Origin: Siphonodentalium dalli | Lineage: Eukaryota > Mollusca > Scaphopoda > Gadilida > Siphonodentaliidae | Length of the DNA stretch: 64,000 bases | Direction: 5' to 3' | NCBI GenBank assembly: GCA_032622095.1 | Contig: CP136068.1 | Span: forward strand, 150,487,365-150,551,364 | Shown: positions 50,100-62,801 of the stretch, in pieces | Layout of the letters: each line of letters starts with the position of its first letter | Position numbering within the stretch: position 1 is the first letter of the stretch | The notes under the pieces: generated by a model | What the model was told of the DNA's origin: nothing | What the model saw: only the letters and a program-made list of their open reading frames with translations | The model's database searches: none | Program-made: the position numbers and the translations under genes

Positions 50100-51422
50100 T
50101 CTATACTATATATTTTGAGACTTCGTATATGTGTGTGTGTGTACTTCATAGAATCCAAAACGCGTGTACAGATTGAGCTCAAACTTCCTATGTAAGTGTC
50201 AAATACCACCGACACGACCGTGGTCGCAGTTTCGAAAAGATCAGAGCACCCGTTCTCCAATCTCAAATCACCGCAAAGGCACGGCGTGGGTTAATCAAGT
50301 GATTATTTAATGAGCGTTTGTTTTTGACGCATCTCTATAAAGAGCGTCTGTTTGCCATTCAACGCTATTTGCATCTGCAGAGAGATATACGGAACATACA
50401 TTAAATTTAAAAAACATTTGTTTCTGACCAACCCTGCGAGCACGGATGGTGCGCTTTGTTTTTACAGTATATAGTTATATACCGAAATCATCCCAGATAA
50501 TCACGAATATAGCATCAGATTTCTCCCCAGATATACCGTTATAAAAAGCTACTGGAATCTGCCAATCTACGGGAAATTCCAGGGAATGCCGATTGAGCTC
50601 AAACTTGCTACCCACGGGAAGTGTCATATATATGAGTGTGTCCTTTATAGACTCGAACCGATTGAGCTCAAACTTGCTAAATAAGAAAATAGCCCCCAAG
50701 CCGTAAATATCAACAACAACGATATTGCTACTTACGGGGAGCAACGTTATTAGCATCTGCAGAATTATGCAGAGAGAAAATGCTTTCCTATTTTTAGAAC
50801 GCAACACATGTTTACGTCGCGTTGGTGATTGAGGTTCACAACGGGGTTAATTGACTGTCCGCTCTTTGCGACGATGAGGTTCACGGCGGGGACTATTGAC
50901 CAACACTCACAATTTCGTCTTTTGCATCAGATACCAACACCTCGACCGATCGGGACGAAACTTGGTACGTGAGTGTAGTTTGACCAGGTGGTCGTCGCTG
51001 TCGTATTGGCGAGCCCGTGCGACGCCCGTGCAGCGCATGCGCAGACGAGATATCGGAAACGGGTGGAGCTATCGACTTGAAATTTGGTATGTGAATGTAT
51101 CTTGCGCCGGGTACAAATTTTATCGGGTCGCCGAGTCCGTGCGACGCCCGTGCAGCGCATGCGCAGACGAGATCTCGGAAACGGGTGGAGCTATCGACTT
51201 GAAATTTGCTATGTGAATGTATCTTGCGCCGGGTACAAATTTTATCGGGTCGCCGAGTCCGTGCGACGCCAGCTTCGCGCATGCGCAGACCAGATCTCGG
51301 AAACGGGTGGAGCTACCGGGTACAAATTTTCTTATTGAAACGCGTGGAGCTAAAAATAAAAAAAAAATATTTAAAAAATGTCATGTTTCGGACAAGCCGC
51401 CGGTGGCGGGCTAACCTGCTAG
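50100..51422 (+). mobile_element. Helitron-like unit C5 (C head, D tail)
   Basis: This is the same chimera type as C3, with three modules. It is almost identical to C6, which follows at an offset of about 1,335 bp. Confidence 0.75.
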
Positions 51423-52757
51423 TCTTCTATACTATCTATACTATATATTTTGAGACTTCGTATATGTGTGTGTGTGTACTTCATAGAATCCAAAACGCGT
51501 GTACAGATTGAGCTCAAACTTCCTATGTAAGTGTCAAATACCACCGACACGACCGTGGTCGCAGTTTCGAAAAGCTCAGAGCACCCGTTCTCCAATCTCA
51601 AATCACCGCAAAGGCACGGCGTGGGTTAATCAAGTGATTATTTAATGAGCGTTTGTTTTTGACGCATCTCTATAAAGAGCGTCTGTTTGCCATTCAACGC
51701 TATTTGCATCTGCAGAGAGATATACGGAACATACATTAAATTTAAAAAACATTTGTTTCTGACCAACCCTGCGAGCACGGATGGTGCGCTTTGTTTTTAC
51801 AGTATATAGTTATATACCGAAATCATCCCAGATAATCACGAATATAGCATCAGATTTCTCCCCAGATATACCGTTATAAAAAGCTACTGGAATCTGCCAA
51901 TCTACGGGAAATTCCAGGGAATGCCGATTGAGCTCAAACTTGCTACCCACGGGAAGTGTCATATATATGAGTGTGTCCTTTATAGACTCGAACCGATTGA
52001 GCTCAAACTTGCTAAATAAGAAAATAGCCCCCAAGCCGTAAATATCAACAACAACGATATTGCTACTTACGGGGAGCAACGTTATTAGCATCTGCAGAAT
52101 TATGCAGAGAGAAAATGCTTTCCTATTTTTAGAACGCAACACATGTTTACGTCGCGTTGGTGATTGAGGTTCACAACGGGGTTAATTGACTGTCCGCTCT
52201 TTGCGACGATGAGGTTCACGGCGGGGACTATTGACCAACACTCACAATTTCGTCTTTTGCATCAGATACCAACACCTCGACCGATCGGGACGAAACTTGG
52301 TACGTGAGTGTAGTTTGACCAGGTGGTCGTCGCTGTCGTATTGGCGAGCCCGTGCGACGCCCGTGCAGCGCATGCGCAGACGAGATATCGGAAACGGGTG
52401 GAGCTATCGACTTGAAATTTGGTATGTGAATGTATCTTGCGCCGGGTACAAATTTTATCGGGTCGCCGAGTCCGTGCGACGCCCGTGCAGCGCATGCGCA
52501 GACGAGATCTCGGAAACGGGTGGAGCTATCGACTTGAAATTTGCTATGTGAATGTATCTTGCGCCGGGTACAAATTTTATCGGGTCGCCGAGTCCGTGCG
52601 ACGCCAGCTTCGCGCATGCGCAGACCAGATCTCGGAAACGGGTGGAGCTACCGGGTACAAATTTTCTTATTGAAACGCGTGGAGCTAAAAATTAAAAAAA
52701 AATATTTAAAAAATGTCATGTTTCGGACAAGCCGCCGGTGGCGGGCTAACCTGCTAG
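51423..52757 (+). mobile_element. Helitron-like unit C6 (C head, D tail)
   Basis: It is a near-perfect tandem duplicate of C5; the spacer before its head is longer (TCTTCTATACTATC). Confidence 0.75.
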
Positions 52758-54241
52758 TCTTCTATACTATATATTTTGAGACTTCGTATTTATGTGTGTG
52801 TGTGTGTGTGTGTACTTCATAGAATCCAAAACGACTGGTCCGATCGAGCTCAAACTTCGTATATAAGGGTAAAAAGACACGGGGGTCGTCCGCGTAGCAT
52901 TTTGGAGACGCTCAGAGCACTATTTCTCCACTCCCAATCATTTTATTGATCCGTAAACACGGAAGGGGTTAATCCAAGAAGAGTAACTCTACATCTGTAT
53001 ATGTATATTTTTATAGCACAAATATGCCTTAAAGCGCCAAATAATTCACCACCTGCGTGTATTCAAGAATATGAATCACACCAAAATTAAGCGAATTGTA
53101 TATGGAATGTGTATGTATAAGCTGCCATGTGTATATCATTCCCAGAATCCTACCATATCATGACATTCTATTAGTTAATATAAAACACCGTCAACTGTTG
53201 GGGGAATCGCGATATAGGCAAGCGAGCAAAGAGAGTTTAATGTCATCATACGCTATTTCGCTATTGCGAAATGGATGATCGTTATATGTAGCATAATTAA
53301 ACGACATATTTAATTATGTTTGTGTGTGAATAACGATGGTGAAGACGTCCAATAACATATTAAATGGTCAAATACGTGCTTTCATATCCGTATACTCAAA
53401 ATAATATATATTTTACAAGCTCGACATGCCATGTTTGTGTATATGGTACACTACCGTTCCAACACATCTTGCTGGTACTTCCGTTCCAACACATCTTGCT
53501 ATTTATCATTTATGCTGGTGAGAAAGTTTATGTTCACTTTGGTGCTATTTATATGCACAGAAAAAGGTACCATTACTCGGGAAAGCAACCTACTGAAATG
53601 CATATAGATGTACGCGAATCATGTTGCGTTCTCACACAATGCAGTTATCCCAAATCCGCGCTCTTTAAAATAGAATTGGCTGCATGGCTGGCCTACTTCA
53701 GATGGCACAGTATGTTACGCACCTGTCCGACTAAGTCACTTTGAACCCAAAATGTATACAAAATTCGCACAAGCTCTTCACATTGAAACGGGTACCCACA
53801 AGTGATATATATGTGTGTGTTATTTATAGACTCGGACCGATTGAGCTCAAACTTGGTGTCTACGGGAAGTGTCATGGACGGGTTGAAAACTTGGTATCTA
53901 CGGGAAGTGTCATGGACGGGTTAAATTGTGACTCCGACCTGACCTTGACCTTGAAAATGATCAATTCAAGGTTAAATCGGGTAAAATTGAAAAACAAAAA
54001 ATTAAATTAAAAAATTAAAAAGGCACAATTAACTCATTGAAAAACAAAAAATTTAAATTAAAAAATTAATTAACAAATTGAAAAATTGTCATAAATTAAT
54101 TTTAAAAATTAATTTAAAAATTTAAAATTGTCATGTTTCTGACGATTGCAAATGCAGCACAAGTGTCTCGGAACCTGTTGCAATTGCTTTTTCGAACAAA
54201 GCCATGGGACGAATGCCGCCAGTGGCGGGCTAACCTGCTAG
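52758..54241 (+). mobile_element. Helitron-like unit E4
   Basis: It is nearly identical to E3 (offset about 5,198 bp) and starts the second E-C-C-C block. Confidence 0.75.
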
Positions 54242-55297
54242 TCTATACTATATATTTTGAGACTTCGTATATATGTGTGTGTGTGTGTGTACTTCATAGA
54301 ATCCAAAACGCGTGTACATATTGAGCTCAAACTTCCTATGTAAGTGTCAAAAAACACCGACACGACCGTGATCGCGGTTTAGAGAAGCTCAGAGCACCCG
54401 TTCTCCAATCTCAAATCACCGCAAAGGCACGGCGGGGGTTAATCAAGTGATTATTTAATGAGCGTTTGTTTTTGACGCATCTCTATAAAGAGCGTCTGTT
54501 TCCCATTCAACGTTATTCGCATCTGCAGAGTTATACGGGAACGCAAACGTTATCGCTCGAAATTTATTCCCTGCGAGCACGGATGGCGCGCTTTGTTTTT
54601 ACAGTATATACCTTCGTATATACCGAAATCATCCCAGATAATGACGAATATAGCATCAGATTTCTCCCCAGATATACCGTTATAAAGCTATTGGAATCTG
54701 CCAATCTACGGGAAATTCCAGGGAATGCCGATTGATCTCAAACTTGCTACCTACGGGAAGTGTCATATATATGAGTGTGTCCTTTATAGACTCTAACCGA
54801 TTGAGCTCAAACTTGCTAAATAAGAAAATAGCCCCCAAGCCGTAAATATCAACAACGATATTAATAAATACACGTTTTCGGCAATGTGAGAGTTTTCGAT
54901 GAGCCGTGATGCCAACAACAACGACCCGAAGACAGATTTCCCGACGGGAAGCGTTTGTTTTAAATTCAATGCAATGTTATCGTAGAGAGATTTCACGAAA
55001 CAAAGAATGCGTTGTCTGTCGTTCCTAGGAAGGGGGGATTTCTACGGGTAAATTTTTCCGCCAGAAACAAAAAAATTAATTAAAACAATTTACAATTTAA
55101 TTAAAACAATTTAAAATTAAAAAAAATTAACAATAAAAAAACAATTCAGAAACACAATATATTAAATTTAAAAAACATTAAATTCATATTCAAAAATAAA
55201 AAACAAAAATAAATAAAAACAAAATAATTACAAAAATGTCATGTTTCTGAAACAAAGCCATGGGACGAATGCCGCCAGTGGCGGGCTAACCTGCTAG
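54242..55297 (+). mobile_element. Helitron-like unit C7
   Basis: It is nearly identical to C4, including the shared internal deletion. Confidence 0.75.
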
Positions 55298-56461
55298 TCT
55301 ATCTATCTATACTATATATTTTGAGACTTCGTATATATGTGTGTATGTGTGTGTGTGTGTGTGTACTTCATAGAATCCAAAACGCGTGTACAGATTGAGA
55401 TCAAATTTCCTATGTAAGTGTCAAACCCCACCGACACGAAAGTGGTCGCGGTTTAGAAAAGCTCAGAGCACCCGTTCTCCACTCCCATTCATCAAAATCA
55501 GCTCAAACGGCACGGCCGGGGTTAATAACGTCATTATATATATATATGAAGTCAGAGTCTCCAGAGTTATACCGGAACAAACACGTGTTTACGTCGTCTT
55601 GGGGGTCCACGATGGGAGTCTGACTTCAATGCAATGTTATCGCTCGAAACACGTGTTTACTTCGTGTTGAGGTTCACGATGGGAGTCTGACAATTGTTAT
55701 CGCTCGAAATAGTACAACGGCTGGACAGATTGAGCTCAAACTTCCCATCTAGAGGTAAAATACCACGTACGATGTCGTCCACGCGTTTTCCAGAAGCTCC
55801 GAGCACCCGTACTCCACTCCCAGTCATTAAAATCAGCTCAAACGGCACGGCCGGGGTTAATAACGTCATTATATATATATATGAAGTCAGAGTCTCCAGA
55901 GTTATACGGGAACAAACACGTGTTTACGTCGTCTTGAGGGTCCACGATGGGAGTCTGACTTCAATGCAATGTTATCGCTCGAAACACGTGTTTACTTCGT
56001 GTTGAGGTTCACGATGGGAGTCTGACAATTGTTATCGCTCGAAATAGTACATTAGGACGGGTACGAAATGCATTTATCTCGATTAAAAAGGCAGATCTCG
56101 GAAACGGGTGGAGCTATCGACTTGAAAATTGCAATGTGAATGTATCTTGCGCCGGGTACAAATTTTATCGGGTCGCCGAGCCCATGCGACGCCCGTGCAG
56201 CGCATGCGCAGACGAGATATCGGAAACGGGTGGAGCTATCGACTTGAAATTTGCTATGTGAATGTATCTTGGGCCGGGTACAAATTTGATCGGGTCGCCG
56301 AGTCCGTGCGAAGCCAGCTTCGCGCATGCGCAGACCAGATCTCGGAAACGGGTGGAGCTACCGGGTACAATTTTTTCTTATTGAAACGCGTGGAGCTAAA
56401 AATTAAAAAAATATATAAACAATGTTTAGGACAAGCCGCCGGTGGCGGGCTAACCTGCTAG
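55298..56461 (+). mobile_element. Helitron-like unit C8 (divergent)
   Basis: It has a C-type head. The middle has an internal ~310-bp direct duplication (about 55440-55690 and 55750-56045), sharing TAACGTCATTATATATATAT and GTGTTTACGTCGTCTTG. It then switches to a D-type tail with two modules. Confidence 0.7.
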
Positions 56462-57781
56462 TACTATATATTTTGAGACTTCGTATATGTGTGTGTGTGT
56501 ACTTCATAGAATCCAAAACGCGTGTACAGATTGAGCTCAAACTTCCTATGTAAGTGTCAAATACCACCGACACGACCGTGGTCGCAGTTTCGAAAAGCTC
56601 AGAGCACCCGTTCTCCAATCTCAAATCACCGCAAAGGCACGGCGTGGGTTAATCAAGTGATTATTTAATGAGCGTTTGTTTTTGACGCATCTCTATAAAG
56701 AGCGTCTGTTTGCCATTCAACGCTATTTGCATCTGCAGAGAGATATACGGAACATACATTAAATTTAAAAAACATTTGTTTCTGACCAACCCTGCGAGCA
56801 CGGATGGTGCGCTTTGTTTTTACAGTATATAGTTATATACCGAAATCATCCCAGATAATCACGAATATAGCATCAGATTTCTCCCCAGATATACCGTTAT
56901 AAAAAGCTACTGGAATCTGCCAATCTACGGGAAATTCCAGGGAATGCCGATTGAGCTCAAACTTGCTACCCACGGGAAGTGTCATATATATGAGTGTGTC
57001 CTTTATAGACTCGAACCGATTGAGCTCAAACTTGCTAAATAAGAAAATAGCCCCCAAGCCGTAAATATCAACAACAACGATATTGCTACCTACGGGGAGC
57101 AACGTTATTAGCATCTGCAGAATTATGCAGAGAGAAAATGCTTTCCTATTTTTAGAACGCAACACATGTTTACGTCGCGTTGGTGATTGAGGTTCACAAC
57201 GGGGTTAATTGACTGTCCGCTCTTTGCGACGATGAGGTTCACGGCGGGGACTATTGACCAACACTCACAATTTCGTCTTTTGCATCAGATACCAACACCT
57301 CGACCGATCGGGACGAAACTTGGTACGTGAGTGTAGTTTGACCAGGTGGTCGTCGCTGTCGTATTGGCGAGCCCGTGCGACGCCCGTGCAGCGCATGCGC
57401 AGACGAGATATCGGAAACGGGTGGAGCTATCGACTTGAAATTTGGTATGTGAATGTATCTTGCGCCGGGTACAAATTTTATCGGGTCGCCGAGTCCGTGC
57501 GACGCCCGTGCAGCGCATGCGCAGACGAGATCTCGGAAACGGGTGGAGCTATCGACTTGAAATTTGCTATGTGAATGTATCTTGCGCCGGGTACAAATTT
57601 TATCGGGTCGCCGAGTCCGTGCGACGCCAGCTTCACGCATGCGCAGACCAGATCTCGGAAACGGTTGGAGCTACCGGGTACAAATTTTTCTTATTGAAAC
57701 GCGTGGAGCTAAAAATTAAAAAAAAATATTTAAAAAATGTCATGTTTCGGACAAGCCGCCGGTGGCGGGCTAACCTGCTAG
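56462..57781 (+). mobile_element. Helitron-like unit C9 (C head, D tail)
   Basis: It is nearly identical to C5/C6. The last module has CTTCACGCATGCGCAG and an ACGGTTGGAGC variant that it shares with D4 and D5. Confidence 0.75.
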
Positions 57782-58383
57782 TCTCTTCTATATATTTTGA
57801 GAACTCCTTGTATTCGAGAGATAGCCCACACCCTCCGGACCTCAATGATATGATCGTGAATGAGTATTGATATACACCACTAAACTTTGACAAACACCAG
57901 TAATGGTGTGTAGATCATTTACATATCTCTCCTATATATTTTGATACAATCTATCTAATTTACATATCTCTCTTATATATTTATGTTTGTGTGTGTGTTG
58001 TACTTCATACAAATCTACGATTCTCGACCGTTCGGGACGAAACTTGGTACGTGTGTGTAGTTTGACCAGGCGGTGGTCGTTGTCGTATTGGCGAGCCCGT
58101 GCGACGCCCGTGCAGCGCATGCGCAGACGAGATCTCGGAAACGGGTGGAGCTATCGACTTGAAATTTGCTATGTGAATGTATCTTGCGCCGGGCACAAAT
58201 TTTATCGGGTCGCCGAGCCCGTGCGACGCCAGCTTCGCGCATGCGCAGACCAGATCTCGGAAACGGTTGGAGCTACCGGGTACAAATTTTTCTTATTGAA
58301 ACGCGTGGAGCTAAAAATTAAAAAAAAATATTAAAAAAATGTCATGTTTCGGACAAGCCGCCGGTGGCGGGCTAACCTGCTAG
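57782..58383 (+). mobile_element. Helitron-like unit D4
   Basis: This is a short type D unit with two modules, 602 bp. Confidence 0.75.
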
Positions 58384-58985
58384 TCTCTTCTATATATTTT
58401 GAGAACTCCTTGTATTCGAGAGATAGCCCACACCCTCCGGACCTCAATGATATGATCGTGAATGAGTATTGATATACACCACTAAACTTTGACAAACACC
58501 AGTAATGGTGTGTAGATCATTTACATATCTCTCCTATATATTTTGATACAATCTATCTAATTTACATATCTCTCTTATATATTTATGTTTGTGTGTGTGT
58601 TGTACTTCATACAAATCTACGATTCTCGACCGTTCGGGACGAAACTTGGTACGTGTGTGTAGTTTGACCAGGCGGTGGTCGTTGTCGTATTGGCGAGCCC
58701 GTGCGACGCCCGTGCAGCGCATGCGCAGACGAGATCTCGGAAACGGGTGGAGCTATCGACTTGAAATTTGCTATGTGAATGTATCTTGCGCCGGGCACAA
58801 ATTTTATCGGGTCGCCGAGCCCGTGCGACGCCAGCTTCGCGCATGCGCAGACCAGATCTCGGAAACGGTTGGAGCTACCGGGTACAAATTTTTCTTATTG
58901 AAACGCGTGGAGCTAAAAATTAAAAAAAAATATAAAAAAAATGTCATGTTTCGGACAAGCCGCCGGTGGCGGGCTAACCTGCTAG
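58384..58985 (+). mobile_element. Helitron-like unit D5
   Basis: It has the same 602-bp length as D4 and is practically identical, so it is a recent tandem duplicate. Confidence 0.75.
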
Positions 58986-59799
58986 TCTCTTCTCTTCTAT
59001 ATATTTTGAGAACTCCTTGTATTCGAGAGATAGCCCACACCCTCCGGACCTCAATGATATGATCGTGAATGAGTATTGATATACACCACTAAACTTTGAC
59101 AAACACCAGTAATGGTATGTAGATCATTTACATATCTCTCCTATATATTTTGATACAATCTATCTAATTTACATATCTCTCTTATATATTTATGTTTGTG
59201 TGTGTGTTGTACTTCATACAAATCTACGATTCTCGACCGTTCGGGACGAAACTTGGTACGTGTGTGTAGTTTGACCAGGCGGTGGTCGTTGTCGTATTGG
59301 CGAGCCCGTGCGACGCCCGTGCAGCGCATGCGCAGACGAGATCTCGGAAACGGGTGGAGCTATCGACTTGAAATTTGCTATGTGAATGTATCTTGCGCCG
59401 GGTACAAATTTTATCGGGTCGCCGAGCCCGTGCGACGCCCGTGCAGCGCATGCGCAGACGAGATCTCGAAAACGAGTGGAGCTATCGACTTGAAATTTGC
59501 TATGTGAATGTATCTTGCGCCGGGTACAAATTTTATCGGGTCGCCGAGCCCGTGCGACGCCCGTGCAGCGCATGCGCAGACGAGATCTCGGAAACGGGTG
59601 GAGCTATCGACTTGAAATTTGGCATGTGAATTTATCTTGCGCCGGGTACAAATTTTCATGCGCAGACCAGATCTCGGAAACTGGTGGAGCTACCGGGTAC
59701 AAATTTTTCTTATTGAAACGCGTGGAGCTAAAAATTACAAAAATATATATATAAATGTTATGTTTCGGACAAGCCGCCGGTGGCGGGCTAACCTGCTAG
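58986..59799 (+). mobile_element. Helitron-like unit D6
   Basis: This is a type D unit with three full modules and a partial one; the tail resembles D1/D2. Confidence 0.75.
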
Positions 59800-60376
59800 T
59801 ACTATATATTTTGAGACTTCCGTATATGTGTGTACTTTATAGAATCGAAAACGGCTGGCTCGACTGAGTTCAAACTTCCTATCTAAGGGTAAAATCCCAC
59901 GGACACCGTAGTTGTCGCGTTTTGGACAAGCTTTGACCACTCATTCTCCACTCCCAATTACAAAAACGGCACTGCCGGGGTTAATCAAGTGATAGTTTAA
60001 TGAGCGTTTGTTTTTGACGCATCGCTATAAAGAGCGTTTGTTTACCATTCAACGTTATTAGCATCTGCACAGAGATACACGGGAACAATACTTTTGAGTG
60101 GTTAGACGAGATCTCGGAAACGGATGGAGCTATCGACTTGAAATTTCCTATGTGAATGTATCTTGCCCCGGATACGAATTTTATCGGGTCGCCGAGCCGT
60201 GCGACGCCAGCTTCGCGCATGCGCAGACCAGATCTCGGAAACGCGTGGAGCTATCGACTTGAAATTTGGTTTTTGAATAGCCCGGACAACGTCGGGCTCA
60301 TCTCGGAAACGGGTGGAGCTATCGATTTGAAATTTGGTTTTTGAATAGCCCGGTCAACGTCGGGCTCATCGGCTAG
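59800..60376 (+). mobile_element. Helitron-like unit F1 (C-like head, A tail)
   Basis: It has a C/E-like head (ACTATATATTTTGAGACTTC) with its own short body. It then has one 122-bp module and a duplicated A-type tail (GCCCGGACAACGTCGGGC, then GCCCGGTCAACGTCGGGC), ending CTAG. Confidence 0.7.
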
Positions 60377-60612
60377 TCTCATATATATTTTGAAGACCTC
60401 TGTCTGTCTGTCTGTCTGTCTGTATGTCATTTATACAAATCTACGATTCTCGACCGATCGGAACGAAACTTGGTACGTGTGTGTAGTTTGACCAGGCGGT
60501 CACCGTTGTCGTATTGGCGAGCCCGTGCGACGCCCGTGCAGCGCATGCGCAGACGGGATCTCGGAAATGGGTGGAGCTATCGACTTGAAATTTGTCAAAG
60601 CCCGGACGAATT
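60377..60612 (+). mobile_element. truncated Helitron-like unit A8
   Basis: It has a type A head with a TGTC run and one 122-bp module, then breaks at AAAGCCCGGACGAATTG without the normal hairpin or CTAG end. Confidence 0.65.
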
Positions 60613-61936
60613 GTCTATTGTCGATATATATTTTTTTTATATGCTATTATTTTCCACACCACGCATAGGCCAAGTCGTGTACAGTTACCCCGCGGGTAAA
60701 CGTTCGCTAAATTATCATCCCAAGCCGTCAATGCCAACAACATCGACATTGTTGAACTTTGATGGCGAGAAAATAATTAGTTATAATTAGTTAAAATATA
60801 CTAAATACACACAATGCTAATTTATCTTTACGGCAATGTGAGAATTGTCTGTGCCCCCATTCCCTGAATGCCAACAACAACACCGTTGTCTACGACTGTT
60901 TATATGATTTATAAAAAAAACTGATACCCGGATTTCTATAAATATGGAAATTTGGACTCAAAATCTGCAAGACTCTGAGACTTACGGAATTAATGGAACA
61001 TTTCTGCGAGTTAAATAATTTATTAAATAACTAATAAAGAGCGTTTACAAAGAGCGTTTGATCCGACAAATTTTACACAGGTTTGAATCCCTACGTTTAA
61101 CTATGTTACATAGTTTCTTCATTGCTATGGTGACGGTCGCATGTGACTTATACATGTTTGAATTACTACGTATAACTATGTTAACTCGATTCGTTTGAAG
61201 CTTGATAATTAATGAGCGTGTGTATATGAGGCGCGTTGAAATCAAATCGGGTAAAACTGGCGGATTTTTACGGACGAAATTTGATACATAGGGTATCTCG
61301 GTATCCGCTGGGCCCGATTTCCCGGTATCCGCTGGGCCGATTTCCACCATTTTGGGGTGTTGGTGTTGGAAAACTGCCAGACGGATTTTGACGAAATTTG
61401 ATACTTAGTGGTAATTTTTCACAGGGAGTGTTTTGAACGGTTCAAATCGTGACTCAGACCTGACCTTGACCTTCAAAAAGGTCAATTCAAGGTAAAATCG
61501 GGTAAAACGTGACGGATTTCGATAAAATTTGATACCTAGAGGTACTTTTGAATGGGGAGTCTTTTCGGCCGGTCAAATCGTTACCCCGACCTGACCTTGA
61601 CCTTCACAATTGTAAATTCAAGGTCAAATCTCGAATTTTGACGTGATTTTGACGACATTTAATACCTATGGTTACTTTTATCTGAGGAATGTTTTGGACG
61701 GGTAAAATCGTGATCCAAACCTGACCTTGACCTTCAAAATGGTCAATTCAAGATCAAATCGGGTGAAAGCGGACAGATTTCTTTCGGGTACTTTTGTCCG
61801 AGGAGTGTTTTGGACGGGTCAAATCGTGACACCGACCTGACCTTGACCTTCAAAATTATCAATTCAAGGTCAAATCGCGCAATTCGGGGAAAAATAGAGG
61901 GAAAACAACCCGGACGTAGTCGGGTACACCTGCTAG
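60613..61936 (+). mobile_element. type B Helitron-like 3' part
   Basis: It shares GAGCGTGTGTATATGAGGCG, TCGGTATCCGCTGGGC and ATTTGATAC with B1/B2. From about 61430 it has four rounds of a ~120-bp block holding CTGACCTTGACCTTCA and GTCAATTCAAGGTCAAATCG. It ends with the hairpin CCCGgacgtagtCGGG, TACACCTG and CTAG. The head is missing, or replaced by A8. Confidence 0.6.
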
Positions 61937-62801
61937 TTATTGATATAAAAAGGTCCAATAGGAACATTACATCTTATAAGGGATTTATGTCCGTGATAAC
62001 ACCATTTATACATAGCGTGCTTTAATTGCAAATTAAAGACAATTATGCAAATTAGCAAACACCTCAGTTCGCGGTTGTTACGAAACAGTGGGGTTTATAA
62101 AATGCGCGTTTTACATTATTTGAGAGCTGTGATGTAATCTCTACGCGTTGAGTTCTTCGTAGTTCTATGTTTACTGGTAACAGCTGAGCGGTCAACAACT
62201 GAGAAAATGTTACCCTCGAGGGGTAACAAGTGATTTGCGGTCCGCCATGTGACGCAACCTCAGCCAATCAGAAGAGAGGAAAATGGAATGAAGATAACAA
62301 TCTAATTTAATACATCCGACATACGACTTGCACCTCTTCCCCATCTGAAACAAATCAACGTGTATCTGTAATCACACTAACACAAGTTAATATAACTTTC
62401 ATACTAACACCACCTTTCTCTAATTCTAAGTTTATACCAGAAAATTGATTTATCATATCGCAACCCCTTCCTACCACATGTGCAAATTATGCCATTGCTT
62501 GCCTACACGTCCTCGATATCAACTGATTTCACCAACAAAGACTGCCGTTTTGATTTTGGCTGCTGTCGCGTGGTGTGATGGGGAAAATCGTTCACGGAAA
62601 CGACTCATATACGCACATACATTATTGCTGTCGGATTTGAGCCACGAATACTTTCTTCATCTGTATATATAATTAATAGATCATTCCACGAATCTCTACT
62701 CTGGCTAAGCCCGCAGAAATAATATTCCACCAGTACAAAACCTAAGAACTTTTTGAAGCTTTGACAGGGAACCTTATAAAGTCGAAAACATAACACGGGG
62801 A

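Larger units (their letters stand above)
37361..60376 (+). repeat. 23-kb head-to-tail array of 22 Helitron-like units
   Basis: All units lie on the plus strand. Every junction reads CTAG followed at once by T and a new head (…TATATATTTTG). The unit order by type is A6 C1 C2 D1 E1 D2 E2 D3 C3 A7 E3 C4 C5 C6 E4 C7 C8 C9 D4 D5 D6 F1, and a truncated A8 follows. Types share heads, tails or the 122-bp module in different combinations. No transposase or helicase is encoded. The individual units are listed below. Confidence 0.85.
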
